Below are positions 54,503 through 62,570 of a stretch of 64,000 nt of DNA, in pieces (within the stretch, counting starts at the first letter, position 1; every line of letters begins with the position of its first letter). This stretch comes from G11 sp947167445 (GTDB lineage: Bacteria > Bacillota > Clostridia > Lachnospirales > Lachnospiraceae): positions 124,001-188,000 of the forward strand of contig CAMVID010000003.1 in NCBI GenBank assembly GCA_947167445.1, read 5' to 3'. Position numbers and translations under genes: made by a program. Under the pieces are notes generated by a model. That model did no database searches. It saw nothing but the letters and a program-made list of their open reading frames with translations, and was not told the origin of the DNA.

Positions 54503-54530
54503 GAGAGGGCTGCGGCCCTCTCGCTTATAT
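54503..54530 (+). terminator. Probable intrinsic terminator
   Basis: An eight-base-pair perfect stem, GAGAGGGC at 54503-54510 and GCCCTCTC at 54515-54522, encloses the tetraloop TGCG. The following GCTTATATT has T residues but no long run, so termination may be partial. It lies 26 bases after the GT4-GtrA stop and just before a promoter, marking the boundary of two transcription units. Confidence 0.65.
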
Positions 54531-54558
54531 TGTGGGAATATATGAAATGTGCTACAAT
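54530..54558 (+). promoter_or_regulatory. Promoter for the GH25 unit
   Basis: A TACAAT -10 element at 54553-54558 is preceded by TG at the extended position (TGCTACAAT from 54550). TTGTGG at 54530-54535 is a partial -35 at the ideal 17-base spacing. The start would be near 54565, followed by TGGAGGA at about 54577-54583 and the ATG at 54594. Confidence 0.55.
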
Positions 54559-54593
54559 ATAACGGAATGTGAGTTTTGGAGGAAAACTTATAA

Positions 54594-57338
54594 ATGGGAT
54601 TAAAAAGTATTATTAAAAATCGAGTAAAGTCCGTCATTGCACAATACGAAGACGATTACTACGAGAATGATGAATACGAAGAAGAGTACGACGAGGAATA
54701 TGAGGATGAGTACTCTGATGAAGAATATGAAAAAGACGAGTATCCCGAGGATTATCCTGATGAGGAGACATACTACGAGGAAGGCTCCATTGGAGAGGAA
54801 CTCGGAGACTATACCTCTGAGATAGTTCTTTCAGAGGCTGATCTCGAGGGTAACTATTCTGAAGAATACAAGGAGGAGTACCCCGAGGAATACGAGCCTG
54901 AGTATTCTGAGCAGTATGATGAGAAATATCAGGATGGTTATGACGAAGAGTATGACGAGTACTCGGACAGGGCATACACAGATTACGATGAACAGTATGA
55001 TGAGTATGTGGAGTACGAGGATGATGACGATGACTATTACTACGAAGATGAGATAAGAGAGAATTTCTGGGATAAACTCATGCGTCGCTTTGACAACATG
55101 GAGGGCGCTGACAAGGCTCTTATCTTCGGCGGTGTAGCAATAGCAGCAATGGTAGTTGTATTAGGAATTGTTTTCTTCGGAAAGAGGGGAACAACAAACT
55201 CTGCCAAGTTTGAGGAAAATGTTGGCATCAAACTTATGGATGTCAGCGAAATAGGCGGAGGAAACATTCTTGCCATAGGGAATGCCCTTATTATGAGACA
55301 ATCCGGTGGTGAACTCGAAGTTGCCGCTGATGAACCTGCAGAAATTCCCACTTATGAGGAGAAAGAGGTTTCTGACGAAGTTACAGTTGCCCTTAAAATG
55401 TCCTCTATTGTTAAGGATTTAAAGATAAAGTTTGTCAACAAGAAAACAGGCAAGCTTATTTCAAGCAATGCCTTTGAGGTTACTGTAACCACACCCGGAG
55501 GAACAACTGAAACCTGGACTGATTCTGACAAGGATGGAATTATTTACAAGGAGAACATTACACCAGGTCAGTATACTGTTTCCATGAAAGCAATTACCGG
55601 GAGCGAGAAGTTTATAAGTTCTTCTACCAATGAGACAATAAATGTAAAAGCCAATCTCGATTATCAGAAGGTTGATGTTTCTGATGAGATTAAGAATGAG
55701 AAACAGGTAGATGTTGCTAAAGAGGATACATCCAAGAAGGATGAAGTCGAGTCCAAACTTACAGATACTGTTGAGTGGGTTGAGAGCACAGCAACTCCTA
55801 TTGGTGAAGGCAACTATGTGGCCCTTAAGAAGGGCACGGATGTGCTTGATCCTTTTTCGGCCATTGCAAGCCCTGCTCTTTCATCAGCCGGAGCTTCAAA
55901 GGACAACCTTACAGTCAGCTCGGTTTCGGTTAATAGTTACACAACGCAATTGAGTGTTAACGTTAACGACCTGGCGAAGGACGATGGGGTAAAATATAAA
56001 TGGACTGTAACTTCGGGTTCAGCTACACTTGCAAATGCAGATAAGCAGACACCTACCATAACCGTCACTAATGGTACAAACTCTAAGCAGACGGTTAAGG
56101 TTAAGGCAGAGGTTACAATTACGAGGAAGGTGGCAACTCCAACTCCTACACCTACGCCAACGCCAACTCCTACACCTACACCAACACCGACTGCATCGCC
56201 TACGCCTACACCAACAGAGACACCGACGCCCACGCCCACCGATGCGGTCACCGGGACGCCTACACCTACTCCTACGGATGGGGCTGAAGAGACATCTCCT
56301 ACTCCCGCAGCAGGTAACGAAGGCGGAAATGGCGAAGGTAATGGCTCAAACGAAAATGGTGGAAATTCCGGTGCTATAGCAGTTCCTGGCATTCTGATTC
56401 TTTCGGGTAATTCGGCGCAGACAACTACAATAAACAGAAGCATTGAGATTGAGTTAGCTGTAGCAGCTAACCCTCAGTATGATACAAGCACACCTCTTAA
56501 GGATAAGAACAATAACCCTGTATATGTTAAGAGTGGAAATGGTTATGTTGAAGCTAAGCGCTCTGACTATATCAAGGGTGATGTATATACCAAGACAGCC
56601 AGTGGATATAAGTACACAGGTTGGCAGTCATTAAACGGAAATACCTACTTCTACGACAAGAACGGTAATCCTGTAACAGGTGCCCAGGTTATTCAGGGCG
56701 CTCAGTACAGTTTTGATTCCACCGGTAAGCTGGTAAGCAGCAGTGGTATCCTTGGCATCGACGTATCCAGATGGAATGGGAATATCAACTGGCAGCAGGT
56801 TAAGAACTCCGGTGTATCTTATGTAATTATCAGATCCGGTTACAGAGGTTCTACTGAAGGCGGACTTATTGAAGATACAATGTTTAAGACTAACATTCAG
56901 GGCGCAATAAACGCCGGATTAAAGGTTGGTGTATACTTTGTAACTCAGGCCGTTAACGAGAGAGAAGCAGTTGAAGAGGCTTCAATGGTTCTTTCCCAGG
57001 TGGCAGGATACAGGATTTCCTACCCTATATTCCTTGATGTTGAAACCAGTAGAGGTCGAGGTGACCAGATAGATAAGGCCACAAGAACTGCAGTATGTAA
57101 GGCTTTCTGTCAGACTATCGCGAACAATGGTTACACAGCAGGCGTTTATGCAAACAAGACATGGTTCAGAAACTATATTGATCATAGTCAGCTTGGCGGA
57201 TATAAGATATGGCTTGCACACTACGTAGGCTCTACAGATTTCGGAGCAAGACATGAACTCTGGCAGTACACTTCCAAGGGTTCCATTGCCGGAATCAGTG
57301 GAAATGTAGATCTTAACTTATCCTATCTGGGGTACTAA
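54594..57338 (+). CDS. GH25 muramidase with acidic Tyr-rich cytosolic tail, CnaB-like domain and Thr-Pro linker
   Basis: The 914-residue protein is modular. Residues 17-153 are almost wholly Glu, Asp and Tyr. A membrane helix at about 175-196 gives type-II topology. A CnaB-like beta domain spans about 275-350, an Ig-like domain about 440-510, and a Thr-Pro linker 515-562. A WQSLNGNTYFYDKNG-type wall-binding repeat is at about 680-715, followed by the GH25 muramidase domain (718-914) with Asp723 (GIDVSRW) and Asp815/Glu817 (FLDVETS). It would cut peptidoglycan, possibly opening the wall for glycan export, or bind glycan through the repeat. Confidence 0.88.
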   Translation: MGLKSIIKNRVKSVIAQYEDDYYENDEYEEEYDEEYEDEYSDEEYEKDEYPEDYPDEETYYEEGSIGEELGDYTSEIVLSEADLEGNYSEEYKEEYPEEYEPEYSEQYDEKYQDGYDEEYDEYSDRAYTDYDEQYDEYVEYEDDDDDYYYEDEIRENFWDKLMRRFDNMEGADKALIFGGVAIAAMVVVLGIVFFGKRGTTNSAKFEENVGIKLMDVSEIGGGNILAIGNALIMRQSGGELEVAADEPAEIPTYEEKEVSDEVTVALKMSSIVKDLKIKFVNKKTGKLISSNAFEVTVTTPGGTTETWTDSDKDGIIYKENITPGQYTVSMKAITGSEKFISSSTNETINVKANLDYQKVDVSDEIKNEKQVDVAKEDTSKKDEVESKLTDTVEWVESTATPIGEGNYVALKKGTDVLDPFSAIASPALSSAGASKDNLTVSSVSVNSYTTQLSVNVNDLAKDDGVKYKWTVTSGSATLANADKQTPTITVTNGTNSKQTVKVKAEVTITRKVATPTPTPTPTPTPTPTPTPTASPTPTPTETPTPTPTDAVTGTPTPTPTDGAEETSPTPAAGNEGGNGEGNGSNENGGNSGAIAVPGILILSGNSAQTTTINRSIEIELAVAANPQYDTSTPLKDKNNNPVYVKSGNGYVEAKRSDYIKGDVYTKTASGYKYTGWQSLNGNTYFYDKNGNPVTGAQVIQGAQYSFDSTGKLVSSSGILGIDVSRWNGNINWQQVKNSGVSYVIIRSGYRGSTEGGLIEDTMFKTNIQGAINAGLKVGVYFVTQAVNEREAVEEASMVLSQVAGYRISYPIFLDVETSRGRGDQIDKATRTAVCKAFCQTIANNGYTAGVYANKTWFRNYIDHSQLGGYKIWLAHYVGSTDFGARHELWQYTSKGSIAGISGNVDLNLSYLGY
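54642..55052 (+). repeat. Degenerate acidic/tyrosine-rich repeat tract
   Basis: About 137 codons consist of variations on EEY, DEY and EYDE units, with GAA/GAG/GAT/GAC/TAC dominating. At DNA level the near-repeats are imperfect. On the protein side this is a strongly negative intracellular tail, unusual for a muramidase. It makes a long opposite-strand open frame by composition alone. Confidence 0.75.
56136..56279 (+). repeat. Thr-Pro dipeptide repeat (ACN-CCN minisatellite)
   Basis: The coding strand repeats ACx-CCx hexamers for about 48 codons (residues 515-562 of the GH25 protein), with a few interruptions (ASP, ETP, DAVTG). Third-base variation shows it is not a recent perfect expansion. 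Such linkers span the cell wall and are often O-glycosylated. Confidence 0.85.
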
Positions 57339-59528
57339 ATGAAGAAAATAAAGCATATATCACTTATTGTGGTGGCTTGCATGGTACTTTCCATGATAGG
57401 ATGCGGAAAGCAGGAGACTGCAGATGAACCCTCAACACGGGTTTACGACTATCAGGTCTATGTAGGCGAGACACCTATAAATGAATATGAAATAGTATAT
57501 GAGGGCGGCGGTGCTAAACCGGCTGCCCTGTTGCTGTCTGAATACATAAAGAATATTTCGTGCGTGGAATTAAAGGTTTCAAAGAAGTCTTCACTTCCGG
57601 AGAACAGGCAAATTAAGGTGGTTGTACCGAAGGATAATAAGGACTTCGAGTATCATGAGACCATTATTAAAGATGGTGGAATAACTGTCATAGGAGACTG
57701 CGAAGAGAAAATCAAGAAAGCGGCCTATGGATTTATAAACACCTATCTTGGATACGAATTTGCAGGGACGGAGAGAGAAAGGGTTAATGTTTCAAATCTT
57801 GGCATCCTTCGAGTCCCCGAGAATGCTGGTGTTGATGCACCCTGGATGGAGAAAAGAGAGCCCATAATAACTCTTTGGAAAACCAATTCTCCAAGGGGCG
57901 TTTACAGAAATGAGAATTCAAGTCTTAAAGTGGATGTTATGAACTATTCGGAGGAGGAATTATATTCTTATGTCCGAATGATGAAGCACCTTGGCTTTAC
58001 CGGAATTCAGGTTACAGACATGTGCTCAGCCTGGGCCGGAGAAGGAAGCATTAAGGCTGTTCACGATAAGATTCGTTTTATGGCAGACGCTGCTCATTCC
58101 ATGGATATGGATTTCACCCTTTGGGTTTGGGGAGCTGAGTTTACAGGCTACGGTTGGGTAGACAATACCGTTACCTATGATGGGGGAGAGTATGGCGCTG
58201 CCAGAAACAATCCCGATGTTATTGCCTGCTTTGAGAAATACTATGATTATTATGCAGAATTAGCAGATGTAACTGACAGGCTGATCGCACATTTCTACGA
58301 TCCCGGAAATCTTGGAGATGCCAATGATGTGGCATATTTCTCCGGAATGTTAAGGGATAAATTTAAAGCTATAAATCCCACTGTTGACTTTGGAGTCAGC
58401 TGTTGGGTGGATCAGTTTGATAAGAACACCCTGGTTAGTAACCTGGGTGATGACATAACTCTGTATGAGGGAATGCAGCACAATCATAACGAGAATTATG
58501 CTCCCTTCAGACAGACAGTAAGTGCTCTTAACTGCCGACTTGGCATGTGGGAATGGAATGGCTGCGAGATGGAGATTGACCAGCTGGCGCAGATGAATTA
58601 TCAGCCATCAATCCTTAAGGAGAATTACCAGACCTTAAGAGAATACGATGGAGTATTAAAACCTGAGTATTGGAGTACCATGGATTCTTACCATGTGCTT
58701 AATGTTTTCTCTTTATATGCCGCTGCGAGGCTTGAACAGGATCCTGATTTGGACGTCATAGAACTGACGGATGAGATAGCAAGACTTACGGTTGGTGAAG
58801 AGTATGCAGATGATTTCGCTGAGATGCTTCTTCTCTTAGAGGAGGCACGTTCAGGTTATACATGGAATGATTTCTTTTGGGATAATGAGGATTATCTCAT
58901 GAAATCCGACAGATATCCCTATGAGGATATAATAGAGAAGTTTGACAGACTGTATCCTGTATTGAATCAAATGATTGATGAGGGTATCGAATCAGCAGGG
59001 CTCCCACTTCCCATTCCTCTTACGGATGTTTTAAGGCTTTTTAGATCTCATTTGATTCAGATAGATACTTACGCACTTTTTAGAAGAGACTTTGACGGAT
59101 TTAAAGAGGCTTATGATAGGGGCGAGGCAGAACCCTGGTGGGTTGAAGAAGAACTTATAGAGTTATCGGACCCCATACCTGACTTTGATACAGTGGTGGG
59201 CCTTTGGGGACAGATTGAGCAGAGAGCCCAAAGGGAACTGATTGTTGAGTGGTGCCTTGCTCATGAAGTGGAACCTCCAGTTATTGATATACTGGATTAC
59301 AAGAGGAAGCAGATTATATATCAGTATTTTGCTATGTATCAGGAAGGACATGAGGAGCCTGTAGTACAGTATCCTCCCTACTTCCAGTACGGCGCGGCTT
59401 TCAATGAATACGACACACCACGCCTTGTTGACGATCTGGTGGCTGAAGGAATTCTAACTGAAGTGGAAGACGAGACCGGAGGAGTATACCTTACGGATTT
59501 TGACGATTATCGTTTGGCTTTTAACTAA
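57339..59528 (+). CDS. Glycoside-hydrolase-like lipoprotein (GH20/GH67-type architecture)
   Basis: A signal peptide with lipobox MIGC (Cys22) predicts an outer-face lipoprotein of 729 residues. Residues 35-150 resemble the N-terminal alpha/beta domain of GH20 and GH67 enzymes (AALLLSEYI, then VIGDCEEKIKKAAYGF). From about 170 follows a probable TIM barrel, rich in Trp and acidic residues (GFTGIQVTDMCSAW, WVWGAEF, HFYDPGN), then a helical C-terminal region. It starts at the base after the GH25 stop. It may trim or anchor the glycan; family and substrate are uncertain. Confidence 0.55.
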   Translation: MKKIKHISLIVVACMVLSMIGCGKQETADEPSTRVYDYQVYVGETPINEYEIVYEGGGAKPAALLLSEYIKNISCVELKVSKKSSLPENRQIKVVVPKDNKDFEYHETIIKDGGITVIGDCEEKIKKAAYGFINTYLGYEFAGTERERVNVSNLGILRVPENAGVDAPWMEKREPIITLWKTNSPRGVYRNENSSLKVDVMNYSEEELYSYVRMMKHLGFTGIQVTDMCSAWAGEGSIKAVHDKIRFMADAAHSMDMDFTLWVWGAEFTGYGWVDNTVTYDGGEYGAARNNPDVIACFEKYYDYYAELADVTDRLIAHFYDPGNLGDANDVAYFSGMLRDKFKAINPTVDFGVSCWVDQFDKNTLVSNLGDDITLYEGMQHNHNENYAPFRQTVSALNCRLGMWEWNGCEMEIDQLAQMNYQPSILKENYQTLREYDGVLKPEYWSTMDSYHVLNVFSLYAAARLEQDPDLDVIELTDEIARLTVGEEYADDFAEMLLLLEEARSGYTWNDFFWDNEDYLMKSDRYPYEDIIEKFDRLYPVLNQMIDEGIESAGLPLPIPLTDVLRLFRSHLIQIDTYALFRRDFDGFKEAYDRGEAEPWWVEEELIELSDPIPDFDTVVGLWGQIEQRAQRELIVEWCLAHEVEPPVIDILDYKRKQIIYQYFAMYQEGHEEPVVQYPPYFQYGAAFNEYDTPRLVDDLVAEGILTEVEDETGGVYLTDFDDYRLAFN

Positions 59529-59552
59529 AATAGATTACGGAGTTAACCGAGA

Positions 59553-61034
59553 ATGCTTTTTAATTCATTTTCATTCCTGATTTTCTTTCCAATAGTGGTT
59601 CTGGTCTACTATCTCATACCGAGGAAAGTACGCTATATTTGGCTTCTTGTGGCAAGCTACTATTTCTATATGTCGTGGAATGCCATCTATGCCATACTTA
59701 TAGCTGTTTCTACCCTTGTCACATGGACAAGCGGAATCCTTATTTCAAGAGCAGAAAGTACGAAAGAGAAAAAAAGCTTTGTGGCAGGAAGCCTTGTGAT
59801 AAACCTTGGCATTCTGTTCTTCTTTAAGTACTTTGACTTCACAATCGACAACATTAATGCTTTCCTCGGAAAGTTTCATATGACTGCCTTAAATCACCCC
59901 TTCGACATCATTCTGCCTGTTGGTATTTCTTTCTATACCTTCCAGGCTTTAAGTTATACCATTGATGTATACAGGGGAGAGATTAATCCTGAGAAGAATT
60001 TCTTTAGATACGCTTTATACGTATCCTTCTTCCCTCAGCTTGTGGCAGGTCCTATCGAGAGATCCAAGAACTTACTCCCTCAGATACAGAATATTGAAGA
60101 GAAGAAACCCCACTTTAAGGTCATTATCAATGGCCTTATTCTCATGCTTTGGGGCCTTTTCATGAAGATGGTTATTGCAGACAGAATTGCAATTCTGGTT
60201 GATAAGGCCTTTGAAGATATGTACATGTACGGAAGTGTGGAACTGATTGCCGGAGCAGTGGGTTTTGCTCTTCAGATTTACTGTGACTTTAACGGATACT
60301 CAACCATTGCTGTTGGTGCCGCAAAGGTTATGGGTATCGATATAATGGAGAACTTTAATACTCCTTACTTTGCAGTAAGCGTATCGGACTTCTGGAAGAG
60401 ATGGCACATTTCCCTTTCCACCTGGTTTAGAGACTACGTTTATATCCCTCTTGGGGGTAACAGAAAGGGCAAAGTAAGAAAGTATGTAAACCTCATGATT
60501 ACAATGCTTGTTTCCGGTCTCTGGCACGGAGCAAACTGGACCTATGTAATCTGGGGAGGCTTGCATGGCTTATATCAGGTTATAGGAGACCTGCTTAAGC
60601 CTTTAAAGGACAAGGTGCACGAATTCCTTGGAACCGATAAGGATGCGGCAAGCTTTAAGATTGGGCAGGTTATTATAACCTTCTGCCTTACAACTTTCGC
60701 TTGGATATTCTTTAGAGCAGAGAGCCTGAGAGGCGCATGGTTTTACATAAAAAGAATGTTTACCAGATGGAATCCCTGGTCTGTTATGGATTTAAGCGTC
60801 TATGACCTGGGCCTTGATTTGTTAGAGATGAATATCTTAGTAATTTCACTTGTGTGCTTGTTTGTTGTGGACCTTATAAAATACAGAAGAAGCGTATCTG
60901 TATCAGATGTCCTGATGAAGCAGAATCTGTGGTTCAGATGGGTTGTAGTTATCGGTCTTATTGTTGCAGTTTTAGTCTTTGGTGAATACGGAATTGATTT
61001 CGATTCCAATAAATTCATCTATTTTGATTTCTAA
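59553..61034 (+). CDS. MBOAT-family O-acyltransferase (AlgI-like)
   Basis: The 493-residue protein has all the AlgI/PatA/DltB landmarks: LPVGISFYTFQALSYTIDVY, a QLVAGPIER motif typical of the AlgI group, DFWKRWHISLS, RDYVYIPLGGN and conserved His325 in SGLWHG. It has about eleven membrane segments. The SGNH gene starts 12 bases downstream with a strong AAGGAGG site, so this is a two-gene acylation unit separate from 36416. Confidence 0.9.
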   Translation: MLFNSFSFLIFFPIVVLVYYLIPRKVRYIWLLVASYYFYMSWNAIYAILIAVSTLVTWTSGILISRAESTKEKKSFVAGSLVINLGILFFFKYFDFTIDNINAFLGKFHMTALNHPFDIILPVGISFYTFQALSYTIDVYRGEINPEKNFFRYALYVSFFPQLVAGPIERSKNLLPQIQNIEEKKPHFKVIINGLILMLWGLFMKMVIADRIAILVDKAFEDMYMYGSVELIAGAVGFALQIYCDFNGYSTIAVGAAKVMGIDIMENFNTPYFAVSVSDFWKRWHISLSTWFRDYVYIPLGGNRKGKVRKYVNLMITMLVSGLWHGANWTYVIWGGLHGLYQVIGDLLKPLKDKVHEFLGTDKDAASFKIGQVIITFCLTTFAWIFFRAESLRGAWFYIKRMFTRWNPWSVMDLSVYDLGLDLLEMNILVISLVCLFVVDLIKYRRSVSVSDVLMKQNLWFRWVVVIGLIVAVLVFGEYGIDFDSNKFIYFDF

Positions 61035-61046
61035 GGAGGCAATCTT

Positions 61047-62474
61047 ATGGATAAGAAATTATATATAAAAAGAGCCATAAGCGTTGTTGCCTTTATAGCG
61101 ATACTTTGCCTGGTTCTTTACAGAGTATATGAGATAGTTTCATGGAAGGATACGGAGGGAGATTATTCCTCAACAATGACGGGGCTGTATTCAACTCCGA
61201 AGGATACCATGGAACTGGTCTTCGTTGGAAGCAGTCACTGTTACGGCGGAATTGACACAGAGTATTTCTGGAGCAATTACGGGATCCCGGCATTTAACAT
61301 GTGCTGCTCCGGACAGGATAAGGATTCGGCTTACCATCAGCTTAAGGAGCTTCTTAAAACTCAGAGCCCTCAGATGGTAGTTGTTGAGGCATATGCGTTC
61401 CTGTTTGAGAGACAGGAGCATATCGGAAATGCATACAGAAACATGCTTTCCATGGATTTCTCAAAGAATTCCAATGAACTTATAAGAAAGTATGTGGAAA
61501 AGGAGAACCAGCTGGACTACTTACTTCGTTGGCCCATAGTCCATACAAGATACAGAGAGCTTCAAAAGTATGATTTCGTACAGTATGAGCCCAGCGTTTT
61601 CGGACGTGGTCATACCTATAACCTTCATACCGAGGAAGTGGGCTTTGATGCAAATATCTTCTATGAGCCCCTTGTTACAGAGATTTCTGACCATAACAAG
61701 GAGTGGATTGATGAACTTGACAAGCTTTCCAAAGAGGAAGGCTTTGATTTGATGTTTGTTCAGATTCCAAGTGATGTTTCTTCTGAGCAGCAGTATATTT
61801 TAAACGGCTGCGAGGAGTATCTTAATCTGCTTGGAATACCCTATCTTGACCTAAATAAGAGAATGGGAGAGATTGGGCTTAATCCAAAGGCAGACTTTAT
61901 TGACTTTAACCACGTAAATTATTACGGAGCAGAGAAAACCACTGAGTATCTGGCAAACTATCTTATGGAAAATTATTACTTTGAACCGCACGATGGTGAG
62001 GATGAGTATGAACTGTGGGATAAGAGTGCGGATTATTCATATCATTTCTCATGGGCTTCTGAACTAGCAGCAAAGGATATGGGTGAATATCTAAAATCCG
62101 TTATTAAACAAAAGGACGTTATCACAGTCCTTACTCTGGATGGGTGGTATTCGGTGACAGGTACGGATTGGGCTACAGCCCTTTCAGACTTAAAGCTTAG
62201 AGAGGACCCTTCAAAGATAGAGGAAGGTGGAACCTGGATATTCAGAGACGGCAAGTTAATTGCTTACATTCCCCAAGGAGAGGAACAGCCTCAGTGGGCT
62301 CTTGATATCAATGATACGGATACCATGGTTATCAAGAATTATATCCGTGATACAAAGCAGGTTACAGGCATCTATATAAATGACGAAATTAAGTGCGGAA
62401 ACAACGACGGATTGAATGTTTTAGTGTATGATGAAGTTATGGACAAGGTGGTAAATACACGGCACTTTGACTGA
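61047..62474 (+). CDS. SGNH-like (DltD/AlgX-type) membrane-anchored acylation partner
   Basis: A single helix (about residues 10-28) anchors a 475-residue extracellular protein. FVGSSHCYGG places the nucleophile at Ser62 or Ser63 in a DltD-like GSSH motif, and DFNHVNYYG gives Asp286/His289. The C-terminal ~130 residues form an extra domain not needed for catalysis. It pairs with the MBOAT just upstream and should transfer acyl groups onto the surface polymer. Confidence 0.8.
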   Translation: MDKKLYIKRAISVVAFIAILCLVLYRVYEIVSWKDTEGDYSSTMTGLYSTPKDTMELVFVGSSHCYGGIDTEYFWSNYGIPAFNMCCSGQDKDSAYHQLKELLKTQSPQMVVVEAYAFLFERQEHIGNAYRNMLSMDFSKNSNELIRKYVEKENQLDYLLRWPIVHTRYRELQKYDFVQYEPSVFGRGHTYNLHTEEVGFDANIFYEPLVTEISDHNKEWIDELDKLSKEEGFDLMFVQIPSDVSSEQQYILNGCEEYLNLLGIPYLDLNKRMGEIGLNPKADFIDFNHVNYYGAEKTTEYLANYLMENYYFEPHDGEDEYELWDKSADYSYHFSWASELAAKDMGEYLKSVIKQKDVITVLTLDGWYSVTGTDWATALSDLKLREDPSKIEEGGTWIFRDGKLIAYIPQGEEQPQWALDINDTDTMVIKNYIRDTKQVTGIYINDEIKCGNNDGLNVLVYDEVMDKVVNTRHFD

Positions 62475-62493
62475 TTTTTCTTACAGTTATGAT
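62467..62493 (+). promoter_or_regulatory. Possible promoter upstream of rmlB
   Basis: TTGACT at 62467-62472 and TATGAT at 62488-62493 both match consensus in five of six bases, but the 15-base spacing is short. The -35 overlaps the end of the SGNH gene. It could start a transcript into rmlB and rmlA after a 96-base gap. Confidence 0.35.
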
Positions 62494-62510
62494 GCATTGA
62501 GAATTTATGA

Positions 62511-62538
62511 TTACACCTGTAAATGAGGTGGGGTGTAA
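62511..62538. repeat. Dyads in the rmlB leader
   Basis: TTACA-CC-TGTAA (62511-62522) is a perfect short dyad, and TTACACC (62511-62517) can also pair with GGTGTAA (62532-62538). It lies downstream of the possible promoter and upstream of the ribosome binding site, where an operator or attenuating hairpin could act. Confidence 0.35.
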
Positions 62539-62570
62539 ACCCTAATAATGAATTAAAGGAAGGAAATTAT

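Noticed and set aside
54634..54975. Opposite-strand open frame rich in His, Arg and Ser
   Set aside because: It mirrors the acidic Tyr-rich tract of the GH25 gene and has no ribosome binding site.
55937..56443. Long opposite-strand open frame rich in Val-Gly
   Set aside because: It is the complement of the Thr-Pro hexamer repeat in the GH25 gene; composition, not coding, explains it, and no start signal is seen.
37171..60480. Near-identical RWHISLS and YIPLGGNRKG segments in the two MBOAT genes, considered as a recent duplication
   Set aside because: These are conserved MBOAT family motifs; the rest of the two proteins differs widely, so no recent duplication is supported.
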